Shown: positions 13,600-26,690, numbered from the stretch's first letter. The stretch: 64,000 bases of DNA from Sordaria brevicollis (GCA_033439795.1 JAUTDP010000008.1:2852001-2916000); one strand, 5' to 3'. The notes: generated by a model from the sequence alone, not told the origin. Numbers and translations: made by a program.

Positions 13600-16500
13600 T
13601 TAATATAATTTATAAGGAAGCCTATAAATTATTCGAAGAGAATGAATATTTCGTATATAAAAAAATAAAATATCGTTTCTATAATTATTTTAACCATTAT
13701 AACAGTAACCCTAACTATATTAATGAATTTATTAATTATTATAGTTGTAAAAATAGGGAGGATAATAAGCCGACCGATAATAAGGCGGAAAATTAATTAT
13801 TTTAAGAATATTAAATTCCTTCTTAAGGATTGAATTATAAAGTATTTATTTTAGAAAGAACCTAAAAGAAATATTATTAAAAAGTATAAAAGTAAATAAA
13901 AGATTTTTAAAAAATTATTTAAATAGATTTATATTAATTACGTTTTATATTATAATAAATAATAATAGAAAAATTTTATTTATGAACGATATATTTATTA
14001 ATTTAGGAATAAAAAATAATATTTTTGTAAATAAGGATTTCGTTAATAATATGATAAAATAAGGAGTAAAAAAGCTATACAATTTTTAATTTTATATAGT
14101 AGGGGGGTATACCGGGTAATATAATAAAATAATTAATTAATATTTGTAAGGTATTATTAAAATATAAGGATAGAAATTCGAAAAAGAAATAATAATCGTT
14201 ATTAATTTAGGATACGACGTTATTTTAAATAAATATTAATTAAGAAAATATAAAATTTTAATCGATATTGCGAATACGAAATTTATTTTTAATAAAATAA
14301 TTATTATTCTTGTAGCCTTTAATAAACGGATTACTAAATTCGAAAACTTTATTAAAATTATAATACCGTCTCCTTTAGCGAAATATAGCCGACCGATCGA
14401 ATTTTTTAAAGAATTAAAGGAACGACTAACCTAATACGGGGAAAACGAAGATTTAATAAAAATAGAATATTAATTATTAAATTAATACGCTTTAAAATAA
14501 AAAGAGGATGTAATATTTACGCGATGAAAATATATCGAAATATTTAAAACCGAACGAAGGAACGATTTTTATTAAAGCGAAGACGTATAAAGTCGATACC
14601 GGTTGAAAAAAAACGGCGTAGGTTAATATAAATATTATAACAACTTTATAGTAGTTAATACCGATACTTTTTTTATATTCGCTAAATAAAAATATATAAG
14701 AGTAATTAATTTTTATAAATTCGATCGATTTATTAACGATTATGAAAAATAAGCCTTTATTGAAGATAAAGTAAAATTATACGAATAAATTAAAAAAGAA
14801 GTTTTTAAATACGTTTATAAATATTTGAATATATTTAATAAAAAGGAATCCGATATTTTATTAAATTATTATACTAACGATTATAAAATCGATTTAACGA
14901 ATAGAGCGAAACCCGAAGACTTTAAATATAATTTATTATATAAAATATTAATCGATAAATTAGAAATTTATTAAAAATATGTAATTAAAATTCTAATTAA
15001 CAAATTTATTAAAAATAATTTTATATTTTAGGCTATGCTTATCCTCTTCGTATTAAAGGCTAATAGCGGATTAAAATTCTATATAAATTATTGGAAATTT
15101 AATATTATTATAAAGAAAAATAGGTACTTTCTCCTTTTAATTAACGAAATTATTATTAAAATTAATTAAATAAAGATTTTTTCGAAAATTAATATTAAAT
15201 AAACTTTTTACCGGATCTATATATACCTTAACGACGAAGAATTTATAATATTCCGAATAAAAAATGATATTTATAAATATAAAGTCTTACCTTTTAAATT
15301 AATTAATAAACTATTAACGTTTTAACGGTATATTAACGAAATATTAATAAATTATTTCGACGATTTTTATAACGTATATATCAATAATATTTTTATCTTT
15401 TTAAATAATTTAGAAGAATATAAAATCTACGTTAAGAAGGTATTAATTAAATTAGAAATAGTAGGATTATAAATAGATTTAAATAAATACGAATTTTACG
15501 TTAAGAAAATTAAATTTTTAGGCTTTATTATTAAAATAAATAGAATATTTATCGATTTTTAAAAAATCGTTATTATAAAAAATTAATAAATTCCGATAAA
15601 TATACGGAGAGTATAATCTTTTTTAAATTTTTATAATTTTTACCGACAATTTATTAAAAATTATAGCCGGATTATTAAATTATTAATAATATTAATAAAG
15701 AAAAAGGAAGTATTTAATTAAAATAAGGATTATTAAATTACTTTCGAAGAATTTAAAGGGAAGTTACTATTAATATTTATTTTAATTTATTTTAAATATA
15801 ATTAATTAATACGGGTAGAGACGGATATTTTTAACGGAATAATAACGGGGGTATTATTTTGATTAATCGACGATAAATAGCGCCTTATTACCTTCTACTC
15901 TAAAATTGTATATAGAATAAAATATAATTATTTTATTTATAATAAAGAATTAATAGTAATTATTAGGGCTTTATAGTATTAGAGGGCCGAATTTATTAGT
16001 CAACGGGAACTTTTTTTAATTTTTACGGATAATAAAGTATTTAAATAATTTAATATTAAACGATTATTAAATTTATAATAGGCGGGCTAAATAGAATTTT
16101 TATTCTAATATTATTTTATTATTTTATACCGGTTAAAAAAGATGAATAAAGCGGCCGACGCCTTATTAAAGAAGGTAGAAGATTTAAAGAATTAAAAAAT
16201 TAAATAAAAGGCCTAATATATTTTTCAAATTTTTAAAAATTTAAAAGACGGCCGTATAATATAATTTAACGATATAATTAATAATATTAATACCGTTTAT
16301 ACGTTAATTTTGTCTTTAAAAACCCTTATAGAAATTAACCCGGAAGTCGCGGAGAGTAATTAAAAGGAGTATTTAGAAGGATATTTTTTAATAGACCGTT
16401 TTATATTTAAAAATAAAATTTACCTAAACCTAAAGATTTATTAAAATATAATTAAAAGGGGGGAAAATAGGTACTAATTTATTATTAATAAGATTTTTAC

Positions 16501-17605
16501 CCGTTTCGATAAATTTATTATATTATTTAATACTTTAAGAGTTTAAATTATTTATAAATTATATATAAAGATTATTACCGCTTATTTAGGCCGGAATAAA
16601 ATAAAACGTTTAATTTCTATATAATATTAGTAATTAAAGATAATTAATAACGTCGACTACTTCGTTATTAATTATATAATATATTATACCTCGAAGGTTC
16701 CCCGTAATAAAATATTTAGTAAATTAAAGCTTATTCCGACGGCTTAATATATTTAATAGAATTTAATCGTAGATTTAAATTAATATTTAAAAATAAGCGA
16801 AAATTCGATAATATATTCGTAATAGTAAATCGATTAAATAAAGTATTATAAATTATCCCTTACTTTATAATAATAATAATTAAGGATATAGTTTATATAT
16901 TTTATAAAGGATTATATTATATTTATAGTTTATTAAACGAAATTCTTTCGGATAGGGGATTTTAATTCGTTTCGGATTTTATAAACTAATTAATTAAAAT
17001 TCTAAATATTAAATAGAAATTAATTTCCTCGGATTATAATTAAACGGCGGGGTAAATGGAAATTATAAATGAATATTTCGATTAACGTTTCTATCCCTTT
17101 ATTAACTATTTCTAAGATAATTAGTCCGAAATAATTTTAACGATAAATACCGTTTAAATAAGAATATTATATAATAATTTAAGAGGAATATAATTATATA
17201 AAATATTAAAAGGATTCTTTATACCTAGTATTTTAAATTAGGAAATATATATTAATTTTAATAGTACTAAATTAATAATTAAAGAGAAATTTAACCGCGA
17301 AAATATTTAAAGGATAATAAAACGGATTCGAAATTACGTAAAGAAGGTAAAAGAATATATTATTAAAGTTTAAAAATAAATAATTAAATCAGTGGATAAT
17401 TATTAGCGCGTCTTAAATTTCGGTTTTAAGGATAAAATATTTATTATTAAGCGGAGCGAATTTATAAATCGACCGAATTATAAATTCGATTTTCCCTTAA
17501 TTAATTAATATTTTAAAATTAAAGAGAAATATAATTATTTATTTAAATTAAAAGTATTAGAAAGGTAAAGAAGAATAGATATTTTCTATACGGATATTAC
17601 GCGTC
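13600..17605 (+). pseudogene. Gypsy pol of element E: protease region, RT, RNase H, integrase
   Basis: RT begins near 15040 (FVLKANSGLKFYINY) and continues with FSKINIK-TFYRIYI, which matches the family SKIDL-AYH/FYRI box. The catalytic site is YINN at 15377-15388, with both Asp codons turned to Asn. RNase H-like sequence with TDNKVFK follows at about 16020, then an AADALLKK segment near 16150 equal to the family ADALSR. The integrase core shows FVIVNRLNKV near 16815 and an intact SDRG at about 16948-16959. Both correspond to VIVDRLTK and SDRG in relatives. The tail before the insert is NRPNYKFDFP. A protease site (DSGA-like) should lie near 13980 but is not clear. Many stops make it inactive. 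Confidence 0.85.
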
Positions 17606-17990
17606 AATATGGGTTGATGTATACTTAGTCTTAGTAATCGGGCTCGGCCCGACCTCCAAGTCCAGATACAGCATCAAATATAAATAGTCTACCTCGTCCC
17701 TTTGAGGAGGAGGTCAATCAATCATCTATATACAACCAAAAATTCTTGCTCAATAACTATTTATTGATACGAGTCCTAGGTTGTGACTGTTGAACTCGAT
17801 ACTGCTGAGTTCGATACTGATTGTGTCGAGACCGACAGTGTCGATTTCGACGCAGACCTTCCCGTCGAATTCGATAAGGTCGAACTCGGCCAAACCGACT
17901 CCAATATTATCGAACTCGACTCGGTCGACCTCGATTAGGTCGATTCCAATAGAAGGTGTAGATAGTACAACCACCACTTTCGTAATAACG
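17605..17990. other. Unmutated ~390-bp insert within RIP-killed element E
   Basis: This patch has normal CpA/TpG content and roughly balanced GC, in sharp contrast to both flanks. It separates the integrase tail from the chromodomain of E. Its left part (about 17612-17760) holds a TATA-like aaatataaatag and an inverted repeat cctcgtccctttgaggagg near 17697. Its right part is a 15-bp minisatellite. The string tcaata occurs at 17606 and 17751, but I cannot show that it is a target duplication. Either it arrived after RIP or it was absent from the partner copies and therefore not mutated. Confidence 0.6.
17789..17953 (+). repeat. Minisatellite, 11 x 15 bp, consensus like gtcgaactcgatact
   Basis: Eleven consecutive 15-bp units can be laid out without gaps, for example gttgaactcgatact, gctgagttcgatact, gtcgaattcgataag and gtcgacctcgattag. 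The units are diverged, but the TCGA core and the 15-bp step are clear. Because 15 is a multiple of three, both strands stay open and give five-residue repeats: (E)FD-type on the minus strand and SNSIR-type on the plus strand. I see no evidence that either is a real protein. Confidence 0.8.
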
Positions 17991-18265
17991 GATCGATTAA
18001 AAAAATACCCCGATAATTTATTATTTAATTAAAAATTAAAAAAATTAATAGGAGAATACGTAAGCGATAATATTAAATAGGAAGTAAAAGAAATTTTAAT
18101 TTTTTAAGTATATTTTAATAAATTTTAATACTGAATAAATTGGAAAGGATATAATTTTAACCCGAAATTTTATAATACGGGTAATTTTAAAAATTCATTT
18201 AAATTTTTAAAAGCGTATTACGAAGTATATTTTAAATACCCGGGCCTACTTATATATTTAGAAGA
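17991..18265 (+). pseudogene. Chromodomain end of element E pol
   Basis: After the insert the frame resumes with ITDRLKKYPDNLL, the linker usually found before Gypsy chromodomains. A chromodomain follows at about 18085-18245: EVKEIL, then WKGYNFNPKFYNTGNFKNS, then LKAYYEVYFKYPGP. The aromatic and WKGY residues of the fold are readable; several stops remain. This module would bind methylated histone H3 and target integration to heterochromatin. Confidence 0.7.
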
Positions 18266-18439
18266 ATAATTATAAAAGGTAGAAATAAAGGAATTCGATA
18301 AAAATTATTTAAAGAATAATATTCCTTTAAAGAAGGGTATAAGGAAATTAAAGAAGGTAGTAAGCGTTAAAAAGTAAAGGATTTATTTTATATATAATAA
18401 TAATTCTAGAATTTCGAAAATTCGGGGCGAATCTTTTTC

Positions 18440-18455
18440 GGAGGGGGGGGGGTAA
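18440..18455 (+). promoter_or_regulatory. Polypurine tract of element E
   Basis: The run ggagggggggggggtaa immediately precedes the 3' LTR, the position expected for the plus-strand primer of an LTR retrotransposon. Confidence 0.8.
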
Positions 18456-18720
18456 TATTATAATACTAACGAATAGGGTCCTTATTGGGCCCTATTTAAT
18501 AAACCGGTTATCGTTCGGACGGTTACCCTAATAGGGGATTAATTATATTAGCGTACGTAATTGCGTACCGCCTTCGTAGATCGCCCGCGCCTAAATATAA
18601 ACCTTAGCGCGGGGTGCGCCCTTTATTCGTTTTCTTCTTTTCTTCTTCATTTTGTAATTCTATAATAGATTTGGATTCAATATATTAAGCTTGTTTCTCG
18701 TGACTACGTTGCTCGTAACA
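18456..18720 (+). repeat. 3' LTR of element E (about 265 bp)
   Basis: It starts tattataatact just after the polypurine tract and ends gctcgtaaca, consistent with TG...CA ends before RIP. It contains two inverted repeats, aatagggtcc/gggccctatt (about 18472-18496) and gtacgtaattgcgtac (about 18554-18569). A TATA-like taaatataaa lies near 18591. No second copy is in the window, so the outer edge is based on the terminal CA only. Confidence 0.65.
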
Positions 18721-19027
18721 ATTTATATATCCGATTTACGGATTAAGAGCGGTTTTATTAGTAATTTATTATTCCGGATTCTTAATATTGGATTATTATA
18801 TTTATTATTATATTAAATATATGAATAAATATACCCGACGTTATTCGTATAATATAATATAATAAAACTATATTTTAAAACGTTATTAATTTATAATAGC
18901 GTTTTAGGCGTATTATACGCGGTAGTAAATTAAGGATAATTTATTGCTTTACGCCCTATTAATATTTTAATAAATTCGGATATTCTTTTAATTTAATTAT
19001 TTTATATTAAACGGAAGCGGATGATAA
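18721..19027. other. AT-rich spacer between elements E and B
   Basis: About 300 bp of RIP-like sequence with no frame, repeat or motif that I can assign. Its last five bases, just before B, are one copy of B's target duplication. Confidence 0.6.
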
Positions 19028-19032
19028 TTTAT
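19028..19032. repeat. Target-site duplication of element B, left (tttat)
   Basis: The five bases tttat immediately before the 5' LTR recur exactly at 26686-26690 after the 3' LTR, as expected for Gypsy integrases. Confidence 0.9.
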
Positions 19033-19318
19033 TGTCACAGGATTATACCTGTGCTATACCCGGTATACGTATTAACTACTTATATAGGTGCTTAAATCCC
19101 TAGCGACCATTCCCAATTATAATACGTATACTATAATTCGATATAATCTAGATCTAATTACCTATAATTACGTACAGTATTATATAGGTGCGCACGGACT
19201 AGGGTATAGGTTCGCGCTTATATATTTAATCCTCCGTATATATTTCTCCCTTCCCTTCCTTCGTACAATAATATATATTTTATTATATATTTAATAATAT
19301 TAACGCTATCCTTTAATA
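19033..19318 (+). repeat. 5' LTR of element B (286 bp)
   Basis: It begins tgtcacaggattatacctgt, the least mutated start in this family, and ends ctttaata. Its outer (left) end keeps C and G where the 3' LTR has T and A. Its inner (right) end shows the reverse: ttaataatattaacg here against ttaacggtgccaacg in the 3' LTR. An open frame at 19088-19294 is a chance frame inside the LTR. I cannot identify a tRNA primer-binding site after 19318. Confidence 0.95.
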
Positions 19319-19597
19319 ATTTATTATACTTTCTTTAACGCTACGCGCGTAATTTTCGAGGAAGATTAATCGTTAAATTATATTAATTAATATTAAAATT
19401 CGTTTCCCTAGTAGCCAACGCTCTAACGACGGCCCCGCGGTTAATTCGAATTAAATAATTATTAAAACGAATATTATTATTACGGTCGTTCGTATTCTCT
19501 TTTCCCTTATATTTATTAAAATATATTAATTTAAACGATTAATATCCGATCTAATCCCCGCTATAATTATTAATACCCTTATTATAGTTATTACGCT

Positions 19598-21400
19598 TTC
19601 TAAAATTAAAAATATCGACCTTCGTAATATCGAATTTTAAAACTAATTTATTAACGCTATTTACGTATTTAATAATAATTTTATTATTATCCCGGTCTTT
19701 ATTACTTAAATTTTTAATCTAAATAATTACTTTACGTTTTTAACCGCCGTTTACGTATTCGTCCGCTTTATATAATTTAACGTTATTTTCGTTACTACCG
19801 AATTTTAAAATATTAAAGAAAACCTTTAATAATTTAAAGACGAAAATAATTAATTACGTTAGAATTTCGATTAATTCCGTATCCTAATTTAAAATAAAAA
19901 CCAAATTAATATAATTCTTAATATTAACTTCGCAATTTTTAAAATTAATTATACCCTTTAATTTTCGGACGCCGCTATTAAATAATAAATTTAATATAAC
20001 GTTTATAAATAAATTTTCGTTAACGCCGCTTCCTAATATAACGATATTATTAACGATTTTTAAATTCGTTTAATTACCCTTTAATAAAGCTTATTCGACG
20101 TTTAAAAACGTTATTCCGATTTTAAAATTAATTTTTAAAATACAATTAAATATAAAATAATTAAATATTAAAAGATAATTAACAACCTTTATTAATATTT
20201 ATTTAAATTTACTAATTTTATATCCATTCCTTTACCCGACGATAATAATAATAATAATTCTAATTTTAATAATTCTAAATCCGAATTTAATAATATAATT
20301 ATTAACGATCCGGTCGGAAATAACGGCGGCAATAGTTATAAATCGGTATTACGTATCGTTATTTCCTTCGTTTTTGATAATATTAATAAAATTTTTAAAA
20401 AAGTTATTAAATTTTATTAATAGCGCGTTAATATTTTATTCGCTTTTAAAAATAAACCCTCCGCCTTTAAAATTAAAAATACTAAATTTTCCTTAATTTC
20501 CTATTCCCTTCGTAATAAATTTTAGGAGGTAATTAAACCCGAATTTATTAAAATTCTATTTAATAAACCAATTAAATAATTTATTATTTTCGATTTATTT
20601 AAATAAATAATTAATAAATATAATAATATTAATATTATAATTTAGATTCGTCGTAAATTCGAAGACTTAAAAATAAGCAAAATAAAATAATTTAATTTCG
20701 AAAATAAATTCGTTATTATTATCGAACGTTACTAATTTAATAATAATATAAAAATTTATTATTTTTATTAACGTTTAACCGAATACCTTTATAACGTTAT
20801 TACCCTATAGCGCCCTTAACCTAAGGATAATAAATTCGATAAATAATTCGAAATAATTTACAACTTCGCTAAATAATTCGAATAGAAGGATTAATATAAT
20901 AAAATCGCTAATTCTTATTATAAGTCTAATATTAATAACCCTATTACCAATTCTAATTCCGCTTCTAATAATATAAGTAATTCTATTCCCGAATTTATTA
21001 TTAACGAAAGTAATACCGCTATAAATTTTAATTTTATATCCGCTTCTAACGTTTAAATCTCTTATATAATCGATAACGACGTATTTTAATACCGTATAAA
21101 GATTGGTACTTATACTTATTATAATCGTAAAAATTATTTTTCCGCCGAATATAAAAATCGTATTTAATTTAAAAAAGAGGTACCTAAACGTAAATTATAT
21201 AAAGAAAGAGAAAAGGAGAAGAAAGAGAAGAAAAATAAAAAGGAAAAGAAGAAAAATAATAATAATAATAATAACTAATAATAACGCCCTATTTAAGGCT
21301 AATATAAATACGGTTAATATAATTATTATAATATTAACGTTATAAATATTCCTACTCTTAATATTCCGGCTCTTAATTACTTTATATTATAATAATAACT
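19598..21400 (+). pseudogene. Gag-like region of element B (decayed)
   Basis: This is the counterpart of 1-1800 in element A. It shows the same Asn/Asp-rich pieces, then the charged Lys/Glu/Arg-rich segment (about 21175-21255) and AAT runs (about 21258-21275). An apparent open frame at 21103-21345 reads the charged stretch in a shifted frame. Gag is inferred from position only. Confidence 0.4.
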
Positions 21401-23129
21401 TATTTACTACCCTACCCCTATATACCCTTACGGTTTTATAAACCCGGTTATAAATAATAAAAACGGCTTTATTAATAATTAAAGAAATATATAACCTTTT
21501 ACTTAAATTATAATTAAAAGCTAACGTTTATTAAATATAAATAAAGAGGAAAATAATTAAAGAATATCTTTATAATTAAATTTAAAATTATTAAAATTAA
21601 TAAATCTTTTATAAATAACCGTTATAAATACCCTAATTTATTAAATCTTTCTATTTATTTATTTTATAGATTATATAAAATATATTATACTATATTTATT
21701 AATAGTAATTATACCGCCCTAAAGTTTATTAACCGTCGTTTTATTTTATATAATAATTTCCCAATTTTCAAATTCCAATTCCCTAAATTCTTATACTTCG
21801 TTAATAATTAAACGAAGGGGAATATTACGTATTTTAATCGTTTAATTATAAATATTAACGTATATTACAAATTTATCGATCTCTTTATTTATAATTTTAT
21901 AAAGGATAACCTTATTATTTTCGGATACTCGTAATTAATTTACTATATTTTTAATATCGATTAACCTAGCGATCGCCTTATCTTCGGCTCCGCCTACGAA
22001 TAACGTAATTACTTTCCCTTAAAAATACCCCGCTACCTATATTATATACTATTATTACGTAAATATAACGTCGATATACCCTCCGCTATTATTTTTAAGA
22101 ATTCCCTTAGGACGCGATTAATATATTAGAAACCTTCCGTTTTGAACGTCTTTAATAAAAGAGAATTAAATACCCCCGCTTTATTATTAGAAACTGTTCG
22201 CCGGATTTTTATTTTTACGATTATTAAACGCGCCGTTTATTAACGTTTTAATAAATTTAAATAGAAGGTCGCTAATAAAATAGGCGTAATCTTTATCGGT
22301 AAAGTTATTAGTAATTAAATTCTTATATTAATAATTATAATACGTTATTACCCCCCTCCCTTATTACGTATAATCTTTATATTATATTGTTTAGCCGGAG
22401 GAATACGTACCTTTTTCCCTAATTATCGAATACCAATCCGCCTTTATTATATTCCTAAAGGACCCCTCGATTTAATTAATATTAAAGAGCTTTTAATAAT
22501 TATATTCAATTAATTCGCCGAAAAATATAAATTTCAAATTATCCGTATAATAAAGGCGAATATAATAAAAAATATCCAATATATAACGGACAAGGATAAA
22601 ATAACGGAAGAAAAAAGCGTTTTAACCCTAAATATAATTAATAATAATTTTACGGTTAATATAATTAAAGATATTATAAATAATAAAATAATTTATTATA
22701 AAAAGTTCTTCGGTAGTAATTATTATACCTAAATCGATATATTCTATAATATTAGAAATAAAGAAATTATTAAAATAATTAAAATCTCCGCTTTAATTAT
22801 ACTTATAAACGATACTTCCAATTTCTAAATTTACGAAAAGACTATTAACCGTTACTTTACCGCTAATAATATTAATATTAGTAAAATTATATTTAAAAAT
22901 ATTATTAAATTCTATAAAAAAGTAAATAAACCTTTAAAGACCAACGTTTAAATTTAATAAAAATTACTTCAATAATATTAATAATAAACGAATAACTTTT
23001 ATTAAAAAAGCGTTAATACGCTACCCCCTAACCGATTTTACGACTTTAAATTCAAATTCAAACCCGGCGCTATATTACTTACTTCCTATAATTATATTTT
23101 TAACCTAAAAGAATTTAACGTTATTAAAA

Positions 23130-25870
23130 AATAAATCGACGATAATTTAAAAAAAAAATTCATCCAGCCGTTATAATTAAAAACCTCCGTTCCTATATTC
23201 TTAATTAAAAAACCGGGAAGAGGAGTCTGCGTTTATATTAATTACCGAAATATTAATAACGTTACTTTTAAATCCTATTACTTATTCCTATTTATTAAAA
23301 AAATACTTAACGTTATTTATTATATTAAAATTTTTATTAAATTAAATATTATTATTACCTTTAACCGGGTCCGTATTAAAGAAAGTTACGAATAGTTAAT
23401 TATATTTATAATAAAGTTTAAGTTATTCAAATCCCTAATTATACCTTTTAGCTTCTAAAACGCCCTTAACGCTTTTTAAAATTATATTAATAATATTTTA
23501 TATAATATTTTCGACGTTTACGCGACTATTTATTTCGATAATATTTTTATATATTTTAATAACGAAAAGGATTACGAATAATATATTAATAACGTTTTCA
23601 AACGCTTAATTAAAGCCAATTTAAATATAAATATTAATAAATATAAATTTTATATAAAACGTACGAAATACTTCGGCCTAATTATTATATTAAACGGTAT
23701 TAAAATAAATTTAAATAAAATTAAAACTATATTCGATTAAACGCCCCCTTAATTTAAAAAATCGCTCTAATAGTTTTTCGGCTTTACGAACTTTTATTAG
23801 CGTTTTATTAAAATATTTTTAATAATAATATCCCTATTATACGAATTAATAAAGAAAAACGTATTATAATTATAATCCGATTATTACTAATCCGCTTTTA
23901 ATATATTAAAGAAAATTTTCGTAACCGGACCTATATTAAAAATTTATAATTAAATTAAAAAAACTATAATCGAAATAAATATATTTAATTAGGTAGTAAG
24001 GAATATATTTTTATAATATAACGACTATAGAGTATTATACCCAATCGTTTACTTTTTAATAAAATATATAACTTAAGAATATAATTATAACGTTTATAAT
24101 AAAAAATTCTTAATTATTATTAAAGCGTTAAAAAAGTAATAACCCGAATTTAAAAGAATATAATAATTATTCAATATTTTAACGGACTATAAAAATTTAA
24201 AGACTTTTATAATTAATAAGCAATTTATATAGCGGTATATATATTAATTATAATTCTTATTACGTTTTAATTTTTAAATTCAATATACTTTAGGATCGAA
24301 GAATTTACGCCCTAATACCTTTAATAAGAAATTTAATAATATCCCCGCGGGTGCTAAAAACGAATGCTTCGCCGCCCGTTAATATACCCTTTTTTAACCC
24401 TTATAATTCGTAAATAACTACTTCGATAAAAAAGATTTAACCTTTTATTATTCCCTTTCTTTAATAAATAATTACGAAGATAAATCGATCGACGATATTA
24501 TCCTAAATAATTACGAAAATTCTATATTCTTTTAAAAAGCGGTTTCCGCCTTAAATGATTTAAATAATTATAATTAATTAATTTCGATTTATAAAATCCT
24601 TTATAAAATTTTTAATAAATATTGGATTACCCCTAACGGTATTATTAAATAGCGCGACCGTATAATAATCGACCTTTATAATAAAGAATTTTAGTTTTAA
24701 TTAATTAATCGTTAATATAATTCATTTAACGCGGGTTACCCTAATTGTAACGCTACTTACGAATTTTTATTACAAAAATTCTATTAAGAGGATATAATTA
24801 ATAATGTATATATATTCTATAAGGTTTACCTACCTTATATAAAAATTAAATTCTTTAAACGTAATTCTACCGGCTTCTTTAAAACCCTACCCGTCGTATT
24901 AATTCCCTAAATCCGTATTTTTATCGATTATATTATTCCGCTCCCTAATAATTTCTACTTTAATTAAAAATTTAAATATATTTATATCGTCGTTAACTAA
25001 TTAATAAAAATACAATATTTTATATTAATAATTACGTTATTAATAAAAGAATTAACCGAACGTTTTATCGATTACGTTTACTACCTTTATAACTTTTTAA
25101 ATTCCATTTTCTCGGATAGAAATATTTAATTCGTATTACAATTCTAATCCTCTTTATATTAGTACTTAGGTATTAAGCGTACTTTAACCTCCACTTTCTA
25201 CTTTTAAACGAACGCTTAAACCGAATATATTAATATAGAAATAGAATAATACTTCCGACTATATATTAATTAAGTATAAACCGATTAAATTAAATAATTT
25301 CCCTTTATAAAATTCGCCGGTAATAATATAATATCTTCGTTAATAAATTTATTACCTTTCTTCGCTAATTATAATTACTACCCCTATATAAATACCGAAT
25401 TTCGTAACCCCCTACTATTAATATTATTACCTATATAATTAAAAGAATATTATAAGGTTAACGAATTCGCCGACCACTTTTATAAAATTTAGGACTTCGT
25501 AATTTAATAAATTAAATACAATTAAAACTAGTACGAAGAAAATACTAATAAGAAGTAAATTAATTTAATAAAATATAAAGAAGGGGATACTATTCTATTT
25601 AATATATTTAATCTAATTAATAATCGCTTATATATTAAATTTTCTCTTTATTAAAAAGGATTATTTAAAATTTTAAAAACGGATTTATATACCGTTAAAC
25701 TACAATTACCCAATAATATAAAATGCTTATTAATCTTCTACGTTTTAATAATCTAATATTAAACCGGTTAGGGTTTCCCCGGTTAGGTCGTCGATTTTAA
25801 CGTTTATATTAACGAAAGTAGAATTATAATTTATATTAACGATTATAAAGAATATATTAAATAAGAATTC
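23130..25870 (+). pseudogene. Gypsy pol of element B: RT, RNase H, integrase (RIP-killed)
   Basis: This is collinear with element A pol at a constant offset near 19,570. The RT box is YFDNIFIYF at 23531-23557, with the second catalytic Asp changed to Asn as in A. The integrase core lies at about 24910-25270, with IDYI near 24924 and a damaged SDR(G)-like site near 25115. The integrase C-terminal tail runs to about 25760. B carries several stops not shared with A and the reverse, so part of the damage arose independently in each copy. Confidence 0.85.
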
Positions 25871-26386
25871 AATAAATTACTAAATATTAAATAGAAAAAA
25901 AAGAACTATTATTAATATTATTTAATTAAATAAAAAGGCAATTACGACCCTACTTAAGAAAAGGTCAATAACGTTATTAATTATAAAGTACGTTTTTAGG
26001 AATTTTATTACGACTACCCTAATAAATTAATACCGCTCCGCGTTAAAAAGCTTTTTAACTACTTCGAATAAAAAGGAAAAGACCCAATAACGGACCCTAT
26101 TATTCGTAACGAGCAACCCGACGTTAATATCGAGCCTTACGCTTTATATTACCGTTCTACCCATTTAATGTAACGATTTATTATTTTTAAAACGGAATTA
26201 TTATTAATTAAAAAAGAAGTAGAAGAGGGATTTATAAAAATAATAACGAAAATTATACAATTTTTAATAAATAAATAATTTAGGATATAATTAACGTTAT
26301 ATTTAAAAGTATTTAATAAATGAATAAAGGATTCTAAATTATAATTATACGTATATATAAATTTTTTTAGTTTTACGAATTTCTTT

Positions 26387-26399
26387 TAAAGGGGGATAA
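26387..26399 (+). promoter_or_regulatory. Polypurine tract of element B
   Basis: The run aaagggggataa sits immediately upstream of the 3' LTR and matches the tract in element A. It is the expected plus-strand primer. Confidence 0.8.
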
Positions 26400-26685
26400 T
26401 ATTATAGGATTATATTTATATTATACCCGGTATACGTACTAATTACCTATATAGGTACTTAAATCCTTAACGACTATTCCCGATTATAGTACGTATATTA
26501 TAGTTCGATATAATTTAGATTTGGTTATTTATGGTTACGTATAGTATTACGTAGGTGCGTACGGACTAGGGTATAGGCTCGCGCCTATATATCCAGTCCT
26601 CCGTATATACTTCTCCCTTCCCTTCCTTCGTGCAATAACACATATCTCATCATATACTTAACGGTGCCAACGCTATCCCTTAATA
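26400..26685 (+). repeat. 3' LTR of element B (286 bp)
   Basis: It starts tattatagg (mutated from tgtcacagg) and ends cgctatcccttaata, followed by target duplication tttat. The outer right end is well preserved, including aacacatatctcatcata and ggtgccaacg. Confidence 0.95.
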
Positions 26686-26690
26686 TTTAT
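26686..26690. repeat. Target-site duplication of element B, right (tttat)
   Basis: Exact copy of 19028-19032. Confidence 0.9.

Larger units (their letters stand above)
11428..18720 (+). mobile_element. Gypsy chromovirus E, gag to 3' LTR, RIP-mutated
   Basis: A plus-strand Gypsy element runs from a Gag-like frame just after 11427 through RT, RNase H and integrase. A chromodomain, a polypurine tract and a 3' LTR at 18456-18720 follow. No matching 5' LTR is present before 11428. The most economical reading is that G (with A inside it) inserted into E near the start of gag, leaving E's 5' LTR outside the window. An unmutated insert at about 17605-17990 interrupts the integrase-chromodomain junction. 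Confidence 0.85.
19033..26685 (+). mobile_element. Complete Gypsy LTR retrotransposon B (7,653 bp), RIP-mutated
   Basis: Both LTRs are 286 bp and align without gaps. The element is flanked by a perfect tttat duplication. Internal order on the plus strand is a Gag-like region, RT, RNase H and integrase, the same as element A. B is the reference copy for this family in the window, which also includes A and the split solo LTR at 47997. All reading frames are broken by transition-type stops. The intact duplication and equal LTR lengths mean it has not been rearranged since insertion. Confidence 0.95.

Noticed and set aside
17750..18032. Repetitive five-residue proteins on both strands
   Set aside because: They result from the 15-bp minisatellite keeping both strands open; there is no independent sign of a gene.
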